DNA of 64,000 nt from Isochrysis galbana (taxonomy: Eukaryota; Haptophyta; Isochrysidales; Isochrysidaceae). How positions within the stretch are numbered: the first letter of the stretch is position 1; each line of letters starts with the position of its first letter. Under the pieces are notes generated by a model that had not been told where the DNA came from, made no database searches, and worked only from the letters and a program-made list of their open reading frames with translations. The position numbers were made by a program, and so were the translations under genes. Shown in pieces: positions 12,961 through 23,404 of the stretch. The DNA lies in the NCBI GenBank assembly GCA_018136815.1, contig CM030945.1, positions 1,090,605 through 1,154,604 on the forward strand, written 5' to 3'.

Positions 12961-13017
12961 GGGGGAGTAGCCGCAAGGCAGGTTGGGAGGGGAAAGGAAG
13001 GAGCTAAGGAGTAGGGA

Positions 13018-13285
13018 GGCGGCTTGCTTTCATTCGTCATTCGGTACCGGAAGGAGGGGCCTCCCTCTCCCTGGAGTCTCCCTCCCTCCGGTATCTCCTC
13101 CCTCCTCACTCCGGTATCTCCTCCCTCCTCCCCCGCTCCCTCCTTCCCTCCCTCTTCCCTCCCTCGGGCGGCTTGCTTTCATCAGGTATCTCCCTCCCTC
13201 CGGTGCATCCGTATCCGGCCGGTATCTCCTTCCTCCCTCCGGTATTTCCCTCCCTCTTTCCTACGGTATTTTCCCTCGCGTAGGC
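13018..13285. repeat. Interspersed CCGGTATCTCC / CTCCCTCC repeat block
   Basis: The motif GGTATCTCC or GGTATTTTCC recurs about six times between runs of CCTCCCTC, and GCGGCTTGCTTTCATC occurs twice (about 13018 and 13168). It looks like a locally expanded satellite, and I see no ORF with family resemblance. Confidence 0.6.
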
Positions 13286-13499
13286 TTCCGACGGAACCTC
13301 AGCCGAAGATATCATACATACACCACATTTTCTGATCTCGGAACGGGCGCAAAGTGCAAAATGGCATCGACAATGTAAAGTGTAAGTAAAGTCAAGAAGT
13401 GCCACAAACATAGTCCTTTCGCCATTCGCCTATCTAGTATCTAGGTATTAGAAAGCACTTGACCGCGATCGGGCAAGGAATGTCGGCCTTGCAAGTCCG

Positions 13500-13790
13500 C
13501 AACGTCCTTGAATTTGTCGCGAAATTATTGGTTTGCGCAATCGGCCGTGACGAAGATCTCCCACGGGCCTGAGGCGCTCATCGATATGAAGTCGGGCTCG
13601 AGGTCGACGTCCTCCAGGCTTTGTTGAGGTGCGCGACTATCGCGCTAAGTGCCTCCTCACTCATCCTTGGTCTTGCTTGTGCCCACGCTCGTACGGCGTG
13701 AATGTGATGATAATTTTTGGGGAGATGTCGAACTCTTCGTCCCCTTCGGGTTCGAGGTCCTCATCGGTCAACGCTCAATCAACGCCACCT
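13500..13790 (-). pseudogene. Possible relic coding sequence, unknown
   Basis: On the minus strand two short frames look protein-like but are broken from each other. One contains EGDEEFDISPKIIITFTPYE and stops in an ATGA overlap. The next, shifted by one base, contains LEDVDLEPDFISMSASGPW and ends in a stop. Acidic runs before each suggest related segments. I do not recognise the family, and chance cannot be excluded. Confidence 0.25.
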
Positions 13791-13969
13791 GTGTGACCAG
13801 GGTGGGAGGCGGGGTTGGTCTCTCTCCCAGTTCTATCTCGCCAGGGCATGGTGGATGGTGGGCGCTTGTCTTGTGCGTCAGTGCTTCCTCTCCTCGAGGG
13901 TGTCGTATCTCGTATCTCTGGGGCCATGTGTTGGCGGTTGGCGGTGATGGTGAGGTTGGTGTGCTGGTT

Positions 13970-14161
13970 GCCTACATGGGAAACACGGTGCAGGGGCTTG
14001 CAAATACAAATACAGCCAAATACATATGTATTTGGCCTCCGGCCAAATACATTTCAAATACATTTGAGGCCTACAACCCAGGACACGCTTCAAATACAGC
14101 CAAATACATATGTATTTGGTCTCTGGCCAAATACGGTAAATACGTATTTCCCATCTAGGGC
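13970..14161. mobile_element. Palindrome-rich MITE-like element, copy 1
   Basis: The ends are inverted: left GCCTACATGGGAAACAC, right reads GCCCTAGATGGGAAATAC on the other strand. Inside are two perfect 20-bp palindromes, CCAAATACATATGTATTTGG, at 14016-14035 and 14100-14119, and further AAATAC repeats. A second copy is at 58262-58510. No ORF. The transposon superfamily is not clear because no convincing target duplication is visible. Confidence 0.6.
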
Positions 14162-14700
14162 TGGTTGTGGTTGTTGTGGAGGGGGAAGAAAGGGGGGGTG
14201 AGTGAGGGTTTGAGGGTTTGGTGTTTGGTGTTGGGTGGGCGATCGGACGTCGCGGAAGCTCCGCGTTTCTGAGAGTGATGCGCCCTACATTAACCACTCT
14301 GATTCCTTCCCGTGAGAGCCCGCCTCAATCTCCCAAAATAGACCGCCACGCGCTGGGGAAGGGAAAGGGAGGGGGGTCGGGGGGTCTGGGTCTACTCACT
14401 GCTCACCGACGTCATTGCCATTGCCATTCGTGGTTCGTGGGGCGGGAGGGGGGAGGGGGTCGTTCGGAGGGGGGGTGCAGTTGCCGGGGCAGGTAGGGGG
14501 GACCCTGCGGAATCCTTGGACACCCAGGGGAGGTGGAAAATAGTGGTTAAAAAGAGTGAGTGACCGGGCTACCTAACATGCATGTAGGAGCTCGAGCCTC
14601 AGCGGGCAGCGGGGACGAGGATCACGTTCACCCACGGTCTACCGATGACACTCTACTATAAAACTCTTTCAGAGCCTCCGTCCACCAACCCGCTGCGGCA
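14162..14700. other. Intergenic, no gene seen
   Basis: G-rich low-complexity sequence with no recognisable ORF. It ends at the purine-rich tract before the aminotransferase gene. Confidence 0.4.
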
Positions 14701-14703
14701 CTT

Positions 14704-14822
14704 TGAGAGGGGAAGAAAGAGAGAGAGAGGAGAGGGAGAGGGAGAGAGGGAGGGAGAGAGGGAGAGTGAGGGAGAGAGACGGAGGGAGAGGGAGAGGGAG
14801 GGAGAGGGAGGGAGGGAAGGAC
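14704..14822. repeat. GA-rich microsatellite tract before the aminotransferase start
   Basis: Almost pure purine on the plus strand (GAGAGGGAGAGG units), ending about 15 bp before the ATG at 14838. The frame reads through it as an Arg/Glu/Gly repeat, which I take as non-coding. Confidence 0.7.
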
Positions 14823-14837
14823 GGGCGACCGGTTGGG

Positions 14838-16538
14838 ATGAGCTTCTTGAAACTCTCCCCTCTGGCGGCCGAGCGGCTGCTCACGCTCGCTCTCGGGGTG
14901 CTAGGCGGGCTGGCAGCTGCTTCCACTGCTTCTCTGTTGATGCGGGCAGAGAGAGAGGAGAAGGGGAAGGGAGAGGAGGAGAGAGGAGGGGCGGAGTGTT
15001 GCGGTGCGCCATCTGTGCCGCTCGTCCAGAAGGCGGAAGACTGGGCGCTCCGCCAGCAGCGCCGTCTGCCGCCCTCAGACTTATTTGCATTCTACTCATC
15101 AGCGAGTGGCGCCATCACAACGAGGCAGGAGCTCATGACAGTCCCAATTGACGACCACGCAATCGTGCGCGGACACGCCTGTTTCGACACAGCAAGTCTT
15201 GTCGCAGGCAGGCTTTACCGCCTGCGCATCCATTTGGAACGGCTTATGGCATCGGCCAAGAGCGCAAGGCTGCCACTGCCCTTTGAGGGCGATGCAGAGG
15301 CGAACATCGCAAGGATGGCTATCATTATCAAGGCCACCTGTCTTGCGAGCGGCCGCACGGACGCTGACGTGCGGTACTGGCTCTCGGCAGGCACTGGCAA
15401 CCTCGGCGTCACGCCCCACGGATGCCGACCAGGGTTTTACGTGCTGGTGCGGCTTACTCTGGCCCTGGAGTCTCCCTCCGCAATGTTTGGTCACCATCGA
15501 TCACTGTACTTGCAACGTTGTGAGTCCAGTACCTACCAGGACGTTCAATCCGCGCTTGCAGTCCTCGCCCAGGCGCATGACATTAGGCTCGTTTACGGCT
15601 TCGCATTCAAACAACTGCTCTTCCACCCCGAAATTGTTGAAAGGTGTTCGGGGGTCTTCTCTCGCCGGATTCTTCGGGTGGCATCCCAGAAGCTCTCATT
15701 TTCGAATCAGCAGTGCCACTCAAGCCGGCTCTTCTGGCGGAATTGAAGTCGAACAACTATCTGCTCAATGCTCTCTTGATGATGGAAGCTCAGGTTTGAC
15801 CTTTCGTATTGCCCATCTTCAAGCAATAGGAGTTGCTCAATTTTTCTCCCTTGCATTGTCAGGCACGTGGTGGTACCTATGGCATCTCTGTAGATTCAGC
15901 GGGACATGTACGAGAATCGTGTGTATTGAACGTCTGTTTCGTCTGCCCCAAGGGTATGGCATCCTTGCTTGTCTCTCTGCCGACTCTCCGCGTGGCAGGT
16001 GGAGCCATATGCTCTATCAGCTTGACGGCTCACTCAACCTGTCAACTCGTCCAATCGCTCGCAGGCATCATGCGAACCCCGCCGTTTTTGCGGGTCCTCA
16101 AAGGCACGACTGTGCGCCGAGCATTCGAGTTGGCACAAGTTCACTTGGTAGCCACCAACACCAATGGGGCTGCTGGCACGAGTCTCCTCCAAGGGATAGA
16201 TCAAGGTCGAGAGATTGCCTCGGTTGAGCTGCTACAAGCTCGGGAAGTCTTTCTACTCGCAGGCGATACACATGGTTACGCGGTGACGTCCATCGACGGC
16301 CACCAGGTGCTTTTCGACTCTATGCGCCTGTCAACACAGTTGGCTCTAAATGGGCTAGGCATGTATGAATCACTAGACAGCGTTCTCACATGGTCCCTTT
16401 TCTCGCTTTCCGCAGATTGGCAACGGTGAGCCCGGTCCCGTCTTCGAGGCGATCATGGCACTACTCAAGCAGGACGCCATCCGCGGTGATGATGCCAACC
16501 ACTGTGCTCTAGACGACTCGAGATCTTGTTGTGTGTAG
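14838..16538 (+). CDS. Class IV aminotransferase (D-amino-acid aminotransferase-like)
   Basis: PLP-dependent fold type IV enzyme, closest in appearance to D-amino-acid transaminase or aminodeoxychorismate lyase of plants and algae. The first exon begins MSFLKLSPLAAERLL and carries the class hallmark HAIVRGHACFDTASLVAGRL. Later exons read in phase: 15690-15793 (AELKSNNYLLNALLMMEAQ, whose Lys is the PLP lysine position), 15863-15953 (GGTYGISVDSAGHVRESCV), 16065-16306 (MRTPPFLRVLKGTTVRRAFE, then FLLAGDTHGYAVTSIDGHQ) and 16416-16538 (IGNGEPGPVFEAIMALLKQ, stop TAG). The join between about 15440 and 15690 is unresolved: a mini-exon ending KLLK at about 15652 gives the right phase, but its start is unclear. 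The N-terminal hydrophobic stretch could be a targeting or anchor segment. Confidence 0.85.
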
Positions 16539-16649
16539 GAACCAAGGCCACAAGGAGAGCAGCGTGATCACATTTGCTTTGCTTATTTGCGTGGGCTCGT
16601 TGGGATAAGATGTTCATGGTGTGAGTTGCCCCCCCATAGCAACCATAAA

Positions 16650-17404
16650 CATAAACTTCTTAATAGTCTCACCGCACACGCGGCCGTGGACCCTCTACTT
16701 TCTACTCACGCAGCAAAACTTTCTACACCCCCACTCCGCCGGCCCTTTCCCCCCCGCCATCAGGCGACTCCCCCCGTGCACTACTAGGGGGATAGGGGAA
16801 AAGGGCTTAGATATGGTCCGGTGGCCCGCGCCCCCCCCCCGGTGATCCGTTCCCTCCTTCCTCCTACGCCTACCGGGCTGGCGGCGTCCTCAGTCCCGAC
16901 TTCTCCTGTAAACAGGTGCGGGACTTACCTATTTTTCGGTGGGCGGAGCTCTCGCTCCGCCCACCCCCTTCTCCGCGCTCTCTCTCCTCTCTCCTGCGGC
17001 ACGCGCGATGGCGTGCCTGCGACAGGCCAGCAGCTGCCTGCTGGCGACCCCTGGAGGCTCCTGGAGGCCAGCTCAGGGGGCAGAGGAGGCTGGGGCTGGG
17101 CCCTGGTCTCCCCTGCCTCTCCCTCGCTGGCGCTCCTGAGCCTCAGGGGCCCCCAATCTGCACCTGTCTGCCTGTCGAACAGGGGGGGAGGGGGGGTTGG
17201 AGCGATGGGCTGGCCACGAGGGGCCAGGACGAGCGAGCATCAGGCGAGTCTGTCCGTGGAAGAGTGGGTCAGCAGGGCAGTGGCCTCCTGGCAAGCCATC
17301 AGGCGTGCCAGGAGGATGGGTGGTTCCTCCCCAACGGCAGGGAAGGAGTGGAGAGAGAGGGGGGCTCGTGCCCCCCCATGGGCGAACCAAGTATAAACTT
17401 AGTT
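16650..17404 (-). mobile_element. 756-bp retroposon, copy A
   Basis: Full-length copy, 755 bp, flanked by an 18-bp target duplication at 16632-16649 and 17405-17422 (CCCCATAGCAACCATAAA). Sense is taken as the minus strand: 5' end at 17404 (AACTAAGTTTATACTTGGTT), 3' end at 16650 with a T-rich tail. Between 16938 and 16965 is a perfect 12-bp stem with a 4-base loop (GGTGGGCGGAGC / GCTCCGCCCACC). No ORF. The variable long target duplication points to target-primed reverse transcription. Confidence 0.85.
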
Positions 17405-17503
17405 CCCCATAGCAACCATAAATAAAGTAAAGAATAAGCAATTGTAAGCACAGGGAATATGGGCACTATTACAGTGTGTGTATTACGGATCTAAAAGTGC
17501 GTC

Positions 17504-20500
17504 TCAATCTCCCCCATCGCCAAGACACACTCCCGTCTCCTCGTCAAACTCGCATGAGACATCGTCAATCGCCCATTCTTCGCGGAGACCACACGTCGTG
17601 TGCAATGCGAGAGCACGAGCAAGGAGAGGACGCATTGTCTCTGGGCTCAGTGATGCCATCCAACCGCTCGCCCGACGGGAGCGGGACAGCCACACTAGCG
17701 CGCTAGCTGCAGCACGACGAACGGCATCACTCTTGCCAGAGCGCCAGCTCACAAGCACTACTTCAGGCTGCAGGTGCAACGCGTTGGAGACGCGCCGACA
17801 GGCGAGCGCCTCGACGAGCTGCAAGGCCGCAGCTGCCGCTTCCAGTGGAGCGTCAGGGGAGGTTAAGGCAGCCAATCTTGTAGGAGCTTTGAGGGGGAGG
17901 CGTGAGCCACTCTCTGCGCGATGCCCGAGGCCTGCGATCAGCGCCGTCTCAGCCTCGCGAACGGATGGGCAGCCGCAGATCCATGATGCCAAGCGGAGCA
18001 ACGCCTCTGACGTAGTCCCGTCGTCTTCTTTTGCAGCGGCTTCCGCCGCGCCGACTAGATATCCCGCCTCAGCTACGGCCAGGCGACGGGCGGCGGTACA
18101 CGTCGCGTCACGAGTGCCATCACCACGAGACCAAAGCCGAGCGTTGCCCTCGCCATGCAACGCATGGACTAGCGCAAGTGCTGCCGCTACCTTGGTGTTA
18201 TCCGCATGAGTTGGTTCTCCTCGGGATTGCACTAGAGAGAAGAAGGGCCCCGCATCGGGAGCCCTTGCCTTCCAGCAATCGATTAGGGACTGGATGGCAG
18301 CCCGCACTTCCTCAGAATGGTGCAAATGACCCGTGGGACAGCCCTTTCTAAGGGCTTTGAGGGCAGCCCACCTATCCGTGCATGCCATGCGATGCTGACC
18401 CATGTTCGACGCTGCCTGTGAGGAGCAAGGATACGGGAGCTGAATTTCTTGCAAGCGCATCGCGAACAAGCACGCCGCAACTCGCCACTCGGCTGCCATG
18501 AAGATTAGATTAATGCGGGCATCGTCGCACAGCCTGTCAGCGCAAGCCCGCTCGAACCTGCGCACGACGTGAGAGCAGCTTCGCATGCGTTGGATTGCGT
18601 CGCAGGGCGGCAGTGCAGCAGGCAAGCGCCGCTTCTGAGCGTCCGAGACGGAGCTGAGTTGCCGCTATATTGGAGCTCAGCGTCAGTACCAGTGCTGGAG
18701 ATCGGCGTGCTGCTACTGCCGCAGCCTCATCAAGGCGAGTCGCACAGGCCATCGCATCGCCTCCTCGAGGGAAGGCTCTGCGGGCAACATGAGGATCGGA
18801 CATGGCGGACTCCCATGGTGCAACACTCATCGTTGGCAGCGTATTTTGGTCTCGCTTCGCGTCGTCCGCATGGCTGCAAGCAGATCCCGCCTCGCTTCCA
18901 CCGCCTATGTCATCGTCACAGGAGCGAAGTCGACTCGTACTGCCGTCCGGCTGCAGCCGGAAGCACGCCAGCCCCGCCGTGTACTGCTGGAGCGCACATT
19001 CGAAAAGCTCAATGTGGTTAGACCGAGCCCTAGTGCTATTGTCGCCACTACGACAGCCGTCTCCGCAAGCACCTGTTGATTCCCCTCCTCGTTCACCATC
19101 TTCTACTGGGTCGATTTCAACGGTGCTCCACTGCTGAGACGCATCTGCATCGTTGGCGCGACGCAGAAGCGTCAACGGTTGTACCGCCTCGTCCAGCCGT
19201 TGGACAGCAAGCTTGAAGAGGCGGCTTCCCTCGCTGTTCCGATGCAAGGCTTCCTTGATGAGCTCATCCGCCGCCGCGGAAGTTTGCACCCGCATCGCCT
19301 CATCCTGGGCCGCCCCGTTATGAGTGTTAGACAAACAACCCTCCCGGCTTGCGCCGTTGCGAGGCGATTTAGGTTGTCTGTCTACCGCAGCGGGCTTCCC
19401 ACCCATAGCTCGTCGCATCATGTCAACGGTGGGAGTCTCAGGCGGCTCCTCCGACGCCACCACCTCATCCACCATGTCACCGTGCCCCCTGGCTAGCCGC
19501 TCCCGTGCACGCCGGACCTCATCCGCGTGCGCGCGAAACGCCTCCTCTTCTTGCTCCACCTTTACTCCTAGACAACTGAGATCCTCCGCCTTGATGGAGA
19601 CCAAGCCCTGTGACCGCAAACGCCCGGCCACATCCTCCACAGTTTCCCGCGAGGCCGACGCCACCGAGCTGTTCGCGTCGAGCGGCGCTTCCAACCTTGC
19701 ATCTGCTTCGGCAGCGAGTGCTGCAGCACACTGTCTACCGACGGCGGCCGCCTCCTCCTTCGCCACTGCCGCTCCTGCCTCCCTAGCGGCGGCCGCCGCG
19801 ATCGCATGAGACCCGCCACTCAGAATCGCGGCAGCGGCCGCCTCCTCGGCTGCCGCGACAGTTGCGGGCGAGGCTCCAGCGTTGCGCGCTGCTGCCGCAG
19901 CCGCCAGACGCGCTGATGGAACAGCTGCCTTCCGAATCTCGGCCTCCGCCGCTTCTCTCGCCTCCTCCACTGACAACTCCAACTGAGATGCCTTCATCGC
20001 CTCTAGAGATGCAACGCGCATTGCTGCGCCTAACTCGGCGCCAAGTGCCACCGCGGTGCGTGCGGCCGCCTCACCCGCCGCAACGGCCGATGGCGGTGCG
20101 CCCGTACCCGCGATAAAATTGCGCGCTGCCAAGGCGGCCGCGCGCGCAGGTGCCTCGTCGTCGTCCTCGCATTCTGCGCATGCAGCCGTTTGCATCAGCG
20201 GCAGACTCGATGTATCATGCTGCGTCACGTTGCCACCCACCATTCCAGCATAAAGATCCGATGGCGTTGTCGTACAGTATTGACTCTCATCTAGCATGGC
20301 TTCATCTTCGCACTGCCCGGCAGCTGCCAGCACGTACGCCAGCGCATTGGCGGCCGCGCGCGTTGAAGTGGATGGAAGGATAGGCAACTTCTCGCCCAAA
20401 GGAGATTCGACCAGCAAGTGCTGCACACGCGTGCCATTGGGTGGTGCGACAAGAGGCGGAGTGAGATCGATCCACTTTCCGTCCGGGCTGGCGTTCCACC

Positions 20501-21011
20501 AATGCCGTACAGCCACAAAGACGCGATCGTTGTCACACGAGTATGGCTGCAGCCTCTCATACAGCACAAACCCCTTTACCACTGAGTAGCCGACGCAGAC
20601 CTGGGAGAGGCGCACGGCATTCTCGAAGGACCGGAGGGGTTTTGGGAAGAGACCGCCAGCGCGGGCCGCCTCAAGTTCTGCCGCTTGCGCCGCGCCCACC
20701 ACGCGGCAGCGGGAGCCGCGCAGGCACTTTGCTCCGAGGCTCACCTTGAGCTGGCGGCACTGCGCGAAGCTCTCCGGCCATCCTCGTGGGAAGCCGAGGC
20801 GGAGAGCGGGGGTGCGTGGCGACCACATGGCCTCACGTGTCGACGCGTCCAGGCAGCGCACGTCTGCCCCTTCGCACAGGGCCCACACCTCGTCCTCGCA
20901 AGGCGGAACCTCCCCCTCCCCTCCCATCCGCGCGCCGCCCCACTCAATACCCACGACTTTCTCTCTTTCCCGCGCTCGACACATACTTTTGAGAGTTGTA
21001 TTGTAGAGCAT
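17504..21011 (-). CDS. Large TPR-containing protein, two exons
   Basis: Exon 1 runs from the start to 18558 and exon 2 is 18415-17504, joined across a 142-bp GT-AG intron (18557-18416) in phase 0. The intron rescues an in-frame TGA and completes a TPR: IAATQLRLGRSEAALACCTA followed by NPTHAKLLSRRAQ, then AASNMGQHRMACTDRWAALK. Start is ATG 21011 or, more conservatively, ATG 20927 (MGGEGEVPPCEDEVWALC), giving about 1,120 or 1,093 aa. The N-terminal 250 residues include LYERLQPYSCDNDRVFVAVR and HWWNASPDGKWIDLTPPL, which look folded but unknown to me. A long Ala/Glu-rich probable coiled coil follows, then the TPRs, then an Ala-rich helical C-terminus. Likely a scaffold or adaptor; function not determinable. 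No signal peptide. Confidence 0.75.
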
Positions 21012-21029
21012 CTTCTTCGGTGTAGCTAG

Positions 21030-21200
21030 CACACCTAGCACCTAGCCACACACTCTACACTCTACACAGGACGGGCCAACCAACCGCGCACACCCCCATC
21101 GCGAGGTAGAGTAGGGGCTCCGTGGCCGTCAAGCGCTTCAGTCCCTCAGCATTAGGGTTAAACAAGCACAGACTGTGCACAGACAAGAAAACTCGAACAC
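21030..21200 (-). repeat. Upstream repeat shared with 33.3 kb
   Basis: Read on the minus strand, GAGCCCCTAC, then CGCGATGGGGGTGTGCG, then GGTTGGT and CGTCC recur in the same order at 33330-33400 on the plus strand. Both copies abut the 5' flank of a minus-strand gene, though in opposite orientation to it. Confidence 0.5.
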
Positions 21201-21334
21201 TCCTGACACTCCCCCATCGCCATCGCCGTAGGCGAGAATTCAGAATTCCGAATTCCCTTTTTCTTTTAAAGATTCTTTTCCCCTTATCCTTATCTAGCGT
21301 CATCCCTGCTCATTCCCCAGGAAGAAGAACAAAT

Positions 21335-21477
21335 TAAACCTTTTAATATCCTCACCGCACACGCGGGCGTGGACCCACTCACTACTTTCCTTCACGCAGC
21401 AAAATTTCTACACCCCCACTCCCCCGGCCCTTCCCCTCCCCCCCGCATCAGTCATCAGGCGACTCCCCCCGTGCATG
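21335..21477 (-). repeat. Truncated copy of the 756-bp retroposon (3' end only)
   Basis: The first 143 bp match the left end of copies A, C and D (AAACCTTTTAATA, CTCACCGCACACGCGG, CGTGGACCC, then CGACTCCCCCCGTGCA). The match stops abruptly at 21477, where another repeat begins. Consistent with 5' truncation or interruption. Confidence 0.7.
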
Positions 21478-21810
21478 TCGCATTCGCTAATCGACACTCG
21501 TTAGAATTCTCTTTCGTTCGGCATTTATCATTATAATTCTCTGCGTTCTCTTGTTCTCGGTCAGAAGCTTCGTGTGGACGCCTAGGACCTTGGGTAATGG
21601 AGCGGCCCTCTCCTTCTCCCTCTCTCCTTTTCTCTTTTCTCGAAGAAAAGCGATCGATGTTTCCCCACCCCCCGCCATTCTTCATTCTTCCTCCCAGGCG
21701 CCCTCACAAATAGGTTTAATTTGCTATCTTCTACATTCCCCGCGTCCCTTTACCTGCTTTTGGAGCCAATCGGGTTTAATTCGCGACCTCTATCTTATCT
21801 CCCCCTAGCT
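21478..21810 (-). repeat. Repeat R3, copy 1
   Basis: Inverted relative to the copies at 30090-30348 and 54725-55011. Shared landmarks are GTCGCATTCG...AATCGACACTCGTTAG, the ATTTATC...TATAATTCTC block, GTTCTCGGTCA and the AAATTAAACC/GGTTTAATT ends. It contains no ORF. Confidence 0.65.
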
Positions 21811-21916
21811 TGAAGGCCCTAGGCCTCGCCCGCCGCCTTTCCAGGTTGGCCTCGGCAAGCGTTCGCTGCCCTGCGCCGCGCCGCCGCCGGAGATCTTTTA
21901 CCAGAGCATCCTTCTC

Positions 21917-22165
21917 CTCTAAGAGGGTGCAACTCGAGGTTCCTTTTTTTTGTCACGCCCCTCCCGGCTTTTTAGGTATATAATTTCTACTGACCCCTAA
22001 CTTCGCCCCTAACTCGGGGGTTTGCGATGTCCCCTTTTCTGCGGTCAAATCGCCTTGCTGCACGTTTGTACTGTAATAAGGGGGTCCTTTAAGTAGAACT
22101 TATACCGTCCACATGGGGGGCACTTGCGAAAAAAACAACCAAACCTGAGGTTGCACCCTCTTAGC
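21917..22165. mobile_element. Small element with 15-bp terminal inverted repeats
   Basis: CTAAGAGGGTGCAAC at the left is repeated inverted as GTTGCACCCTCTTAG at the right, and the similarity continues a few bases inside. About 250 bp, non-coding. A clear target duplication is not visible, so the superfamily is unknown. Confidence 0.5.
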
Positions 22166-22790
22166 TCTCTCTTCAGTCCATCATCGTACCTGATAACCCA
22201 ACCTCGCAGTGTCGCTTGCCTGTAGAGGGACAAGGCGGAGGTTGAGACGCGCGCCCACGGTCTCACACACGGGCGCACGGGCGCAGGCCAGCATGGACAG
22301 GGGGCAGCGGGCATGGCTCACCTCGGCCCGCCATGCGCGGGCGCGCGGGCGCGGGCCAGTCGCCAGTCGCCAGTGGGGGTGTGGGGTGTGGGGGGGTTGA
22401 AGGTTTATTTGGTGTGGGGGGCCGGATGTACCTCCTGTTTGGAAAGATAAAACGTCCCGGTTATGTGAGTAACACGTAGCATCGTTTTTACCGTTTTTTG
22501 AAATTCGGCAGCGGGAAACGGCCTGTATACTATAGAAAAGGGGAGGATACTTTGATACTTGGATTGAGATTAGGGGATTATACTTACAGAATATAGAATA
22601 GGGGTGCTTTTACTCTTAGAGAGTGAGCGCTGCCTCCCCAAACTTGCAGTCGAGAGGGCCCAAACTCATGACGCGCTCGAGAAGCCGCCCAAACTTCTAG
22701 AAAAAGTTCTAGAAGCATTGACCTGGCCCTATAGGCGCCAATGCGGGCCAGGGCGTGCGATCTGTGCCCGACTCTCAGGGAGAGTCTGGG
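22166..22790. other. Intergenic, no gene seen
   Basis: It includes G-rich and GGGCGC-rich sequence and a perfect 9-bp inverted repeat, CTTCTAGAA / TTCTAGAAG, separated by four bases at about 22697-22718. No coding frame with family resemblance. Confidence 0.4.
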
Positions 22791-22810
22791 CAGTCTGGGT
22801 GAGTCCCCCC

Positions 22811-23046
22811 TACATGCCAAGAGAGGCAGCGCAGGGGGGTGGATGGTTCTCGCCCCCCATGAGGGGAGTCGAGAGAGTGGGGGGGGCGCGAGGCTCCCCT
22901 CCATGGCGACCAATCATAAGAATAGTGGCCCTGTATGCCAAGAGGCAGGGCAAGGGGGTGGATAGTGCTCTCGCCCCCCATGAAGGGAGTCGAGAGAGTG
23001 GGGTGGAGGGGGCGAGACCCTCCTCCATGGCGACCAATCATAAGAT
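22811..23046. repeat. Tandem duplication of a ~115-bp retroposon-related unit
   Basis: Two units (about 22811-22926 and 22931-23046) share TATGCCAAGAG, GGGGGTGGAT, CTCGCCCCCCATGA, GGGAGTCGAGAGAGTGGGG and CCTCCATGGCGACCAATCAT. The last block resembles the 5' end of the retroposons at 16.6 and 59.7 kb (CCATGG...ACC...TATAA). Confidence 0.65.
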
Positions 23047-23404
23047 TAGGCGCAGCAGCATGCATGCAGTGACGCTTTCACCGTGCACCACGCACTATTG
23101 CTTGAGTGAGACGCTTTTCCCCCAGTACCACTACAAGCGCTTCCACTTCCATTTCTATCGCCTCGTCCTTCACATTACGAGCCACTGGAACCTGTCTCGC
23201 ACCCCTACGGCAATGACTTTGAGCCTGGGCACCTCATACCAGTAGTGGATGCAGCCTGAGCAATTCATTCATACTGGTAATCGATGCATTGCCTAGGCGG
23301 CAATATTTGCTCGTCCGCTGCCGGGCTTGTCAAGCTACACCACAACGTGACTACACCGGGTCGGCCGGCAACGCGGTGTGAGAAACGTCGCAGGCTTTGC
23401 GTGC

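Noticed and set aside
13970..14161. CRISPR-like array because of repeated AAATAC blocks
   Set aside because: Repeats are palindromes at irregular spacing, with inverted ends and a second copy elsewhere. It is a eukaryotic MITE-like element.
14200..14225. Telomere-like TTTAGGG/GAGGGTTT repeats
   Set aside because: Only two or three imperfect units within intergenic sequence; no array.
16650..17404. Cut-and-paste DNA transposon for the 756-bp family
   Set aside because: No terminal inverted repeats, and target duplications vary from 17 to 22 bp, which fits target-primed reverse transcription better.
18416..18558. Two separate genes at 17.5-18.6 and 18.5-21.0 kb
   Set aside because: A 142-bp GT-AG intron joins them in phase and completes a TPR, so one gene is more likely.
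18569..20589. Plus-strand frames over the TPR gene
   Set aside because: Shadows created by the Ala-rich coding sequence.
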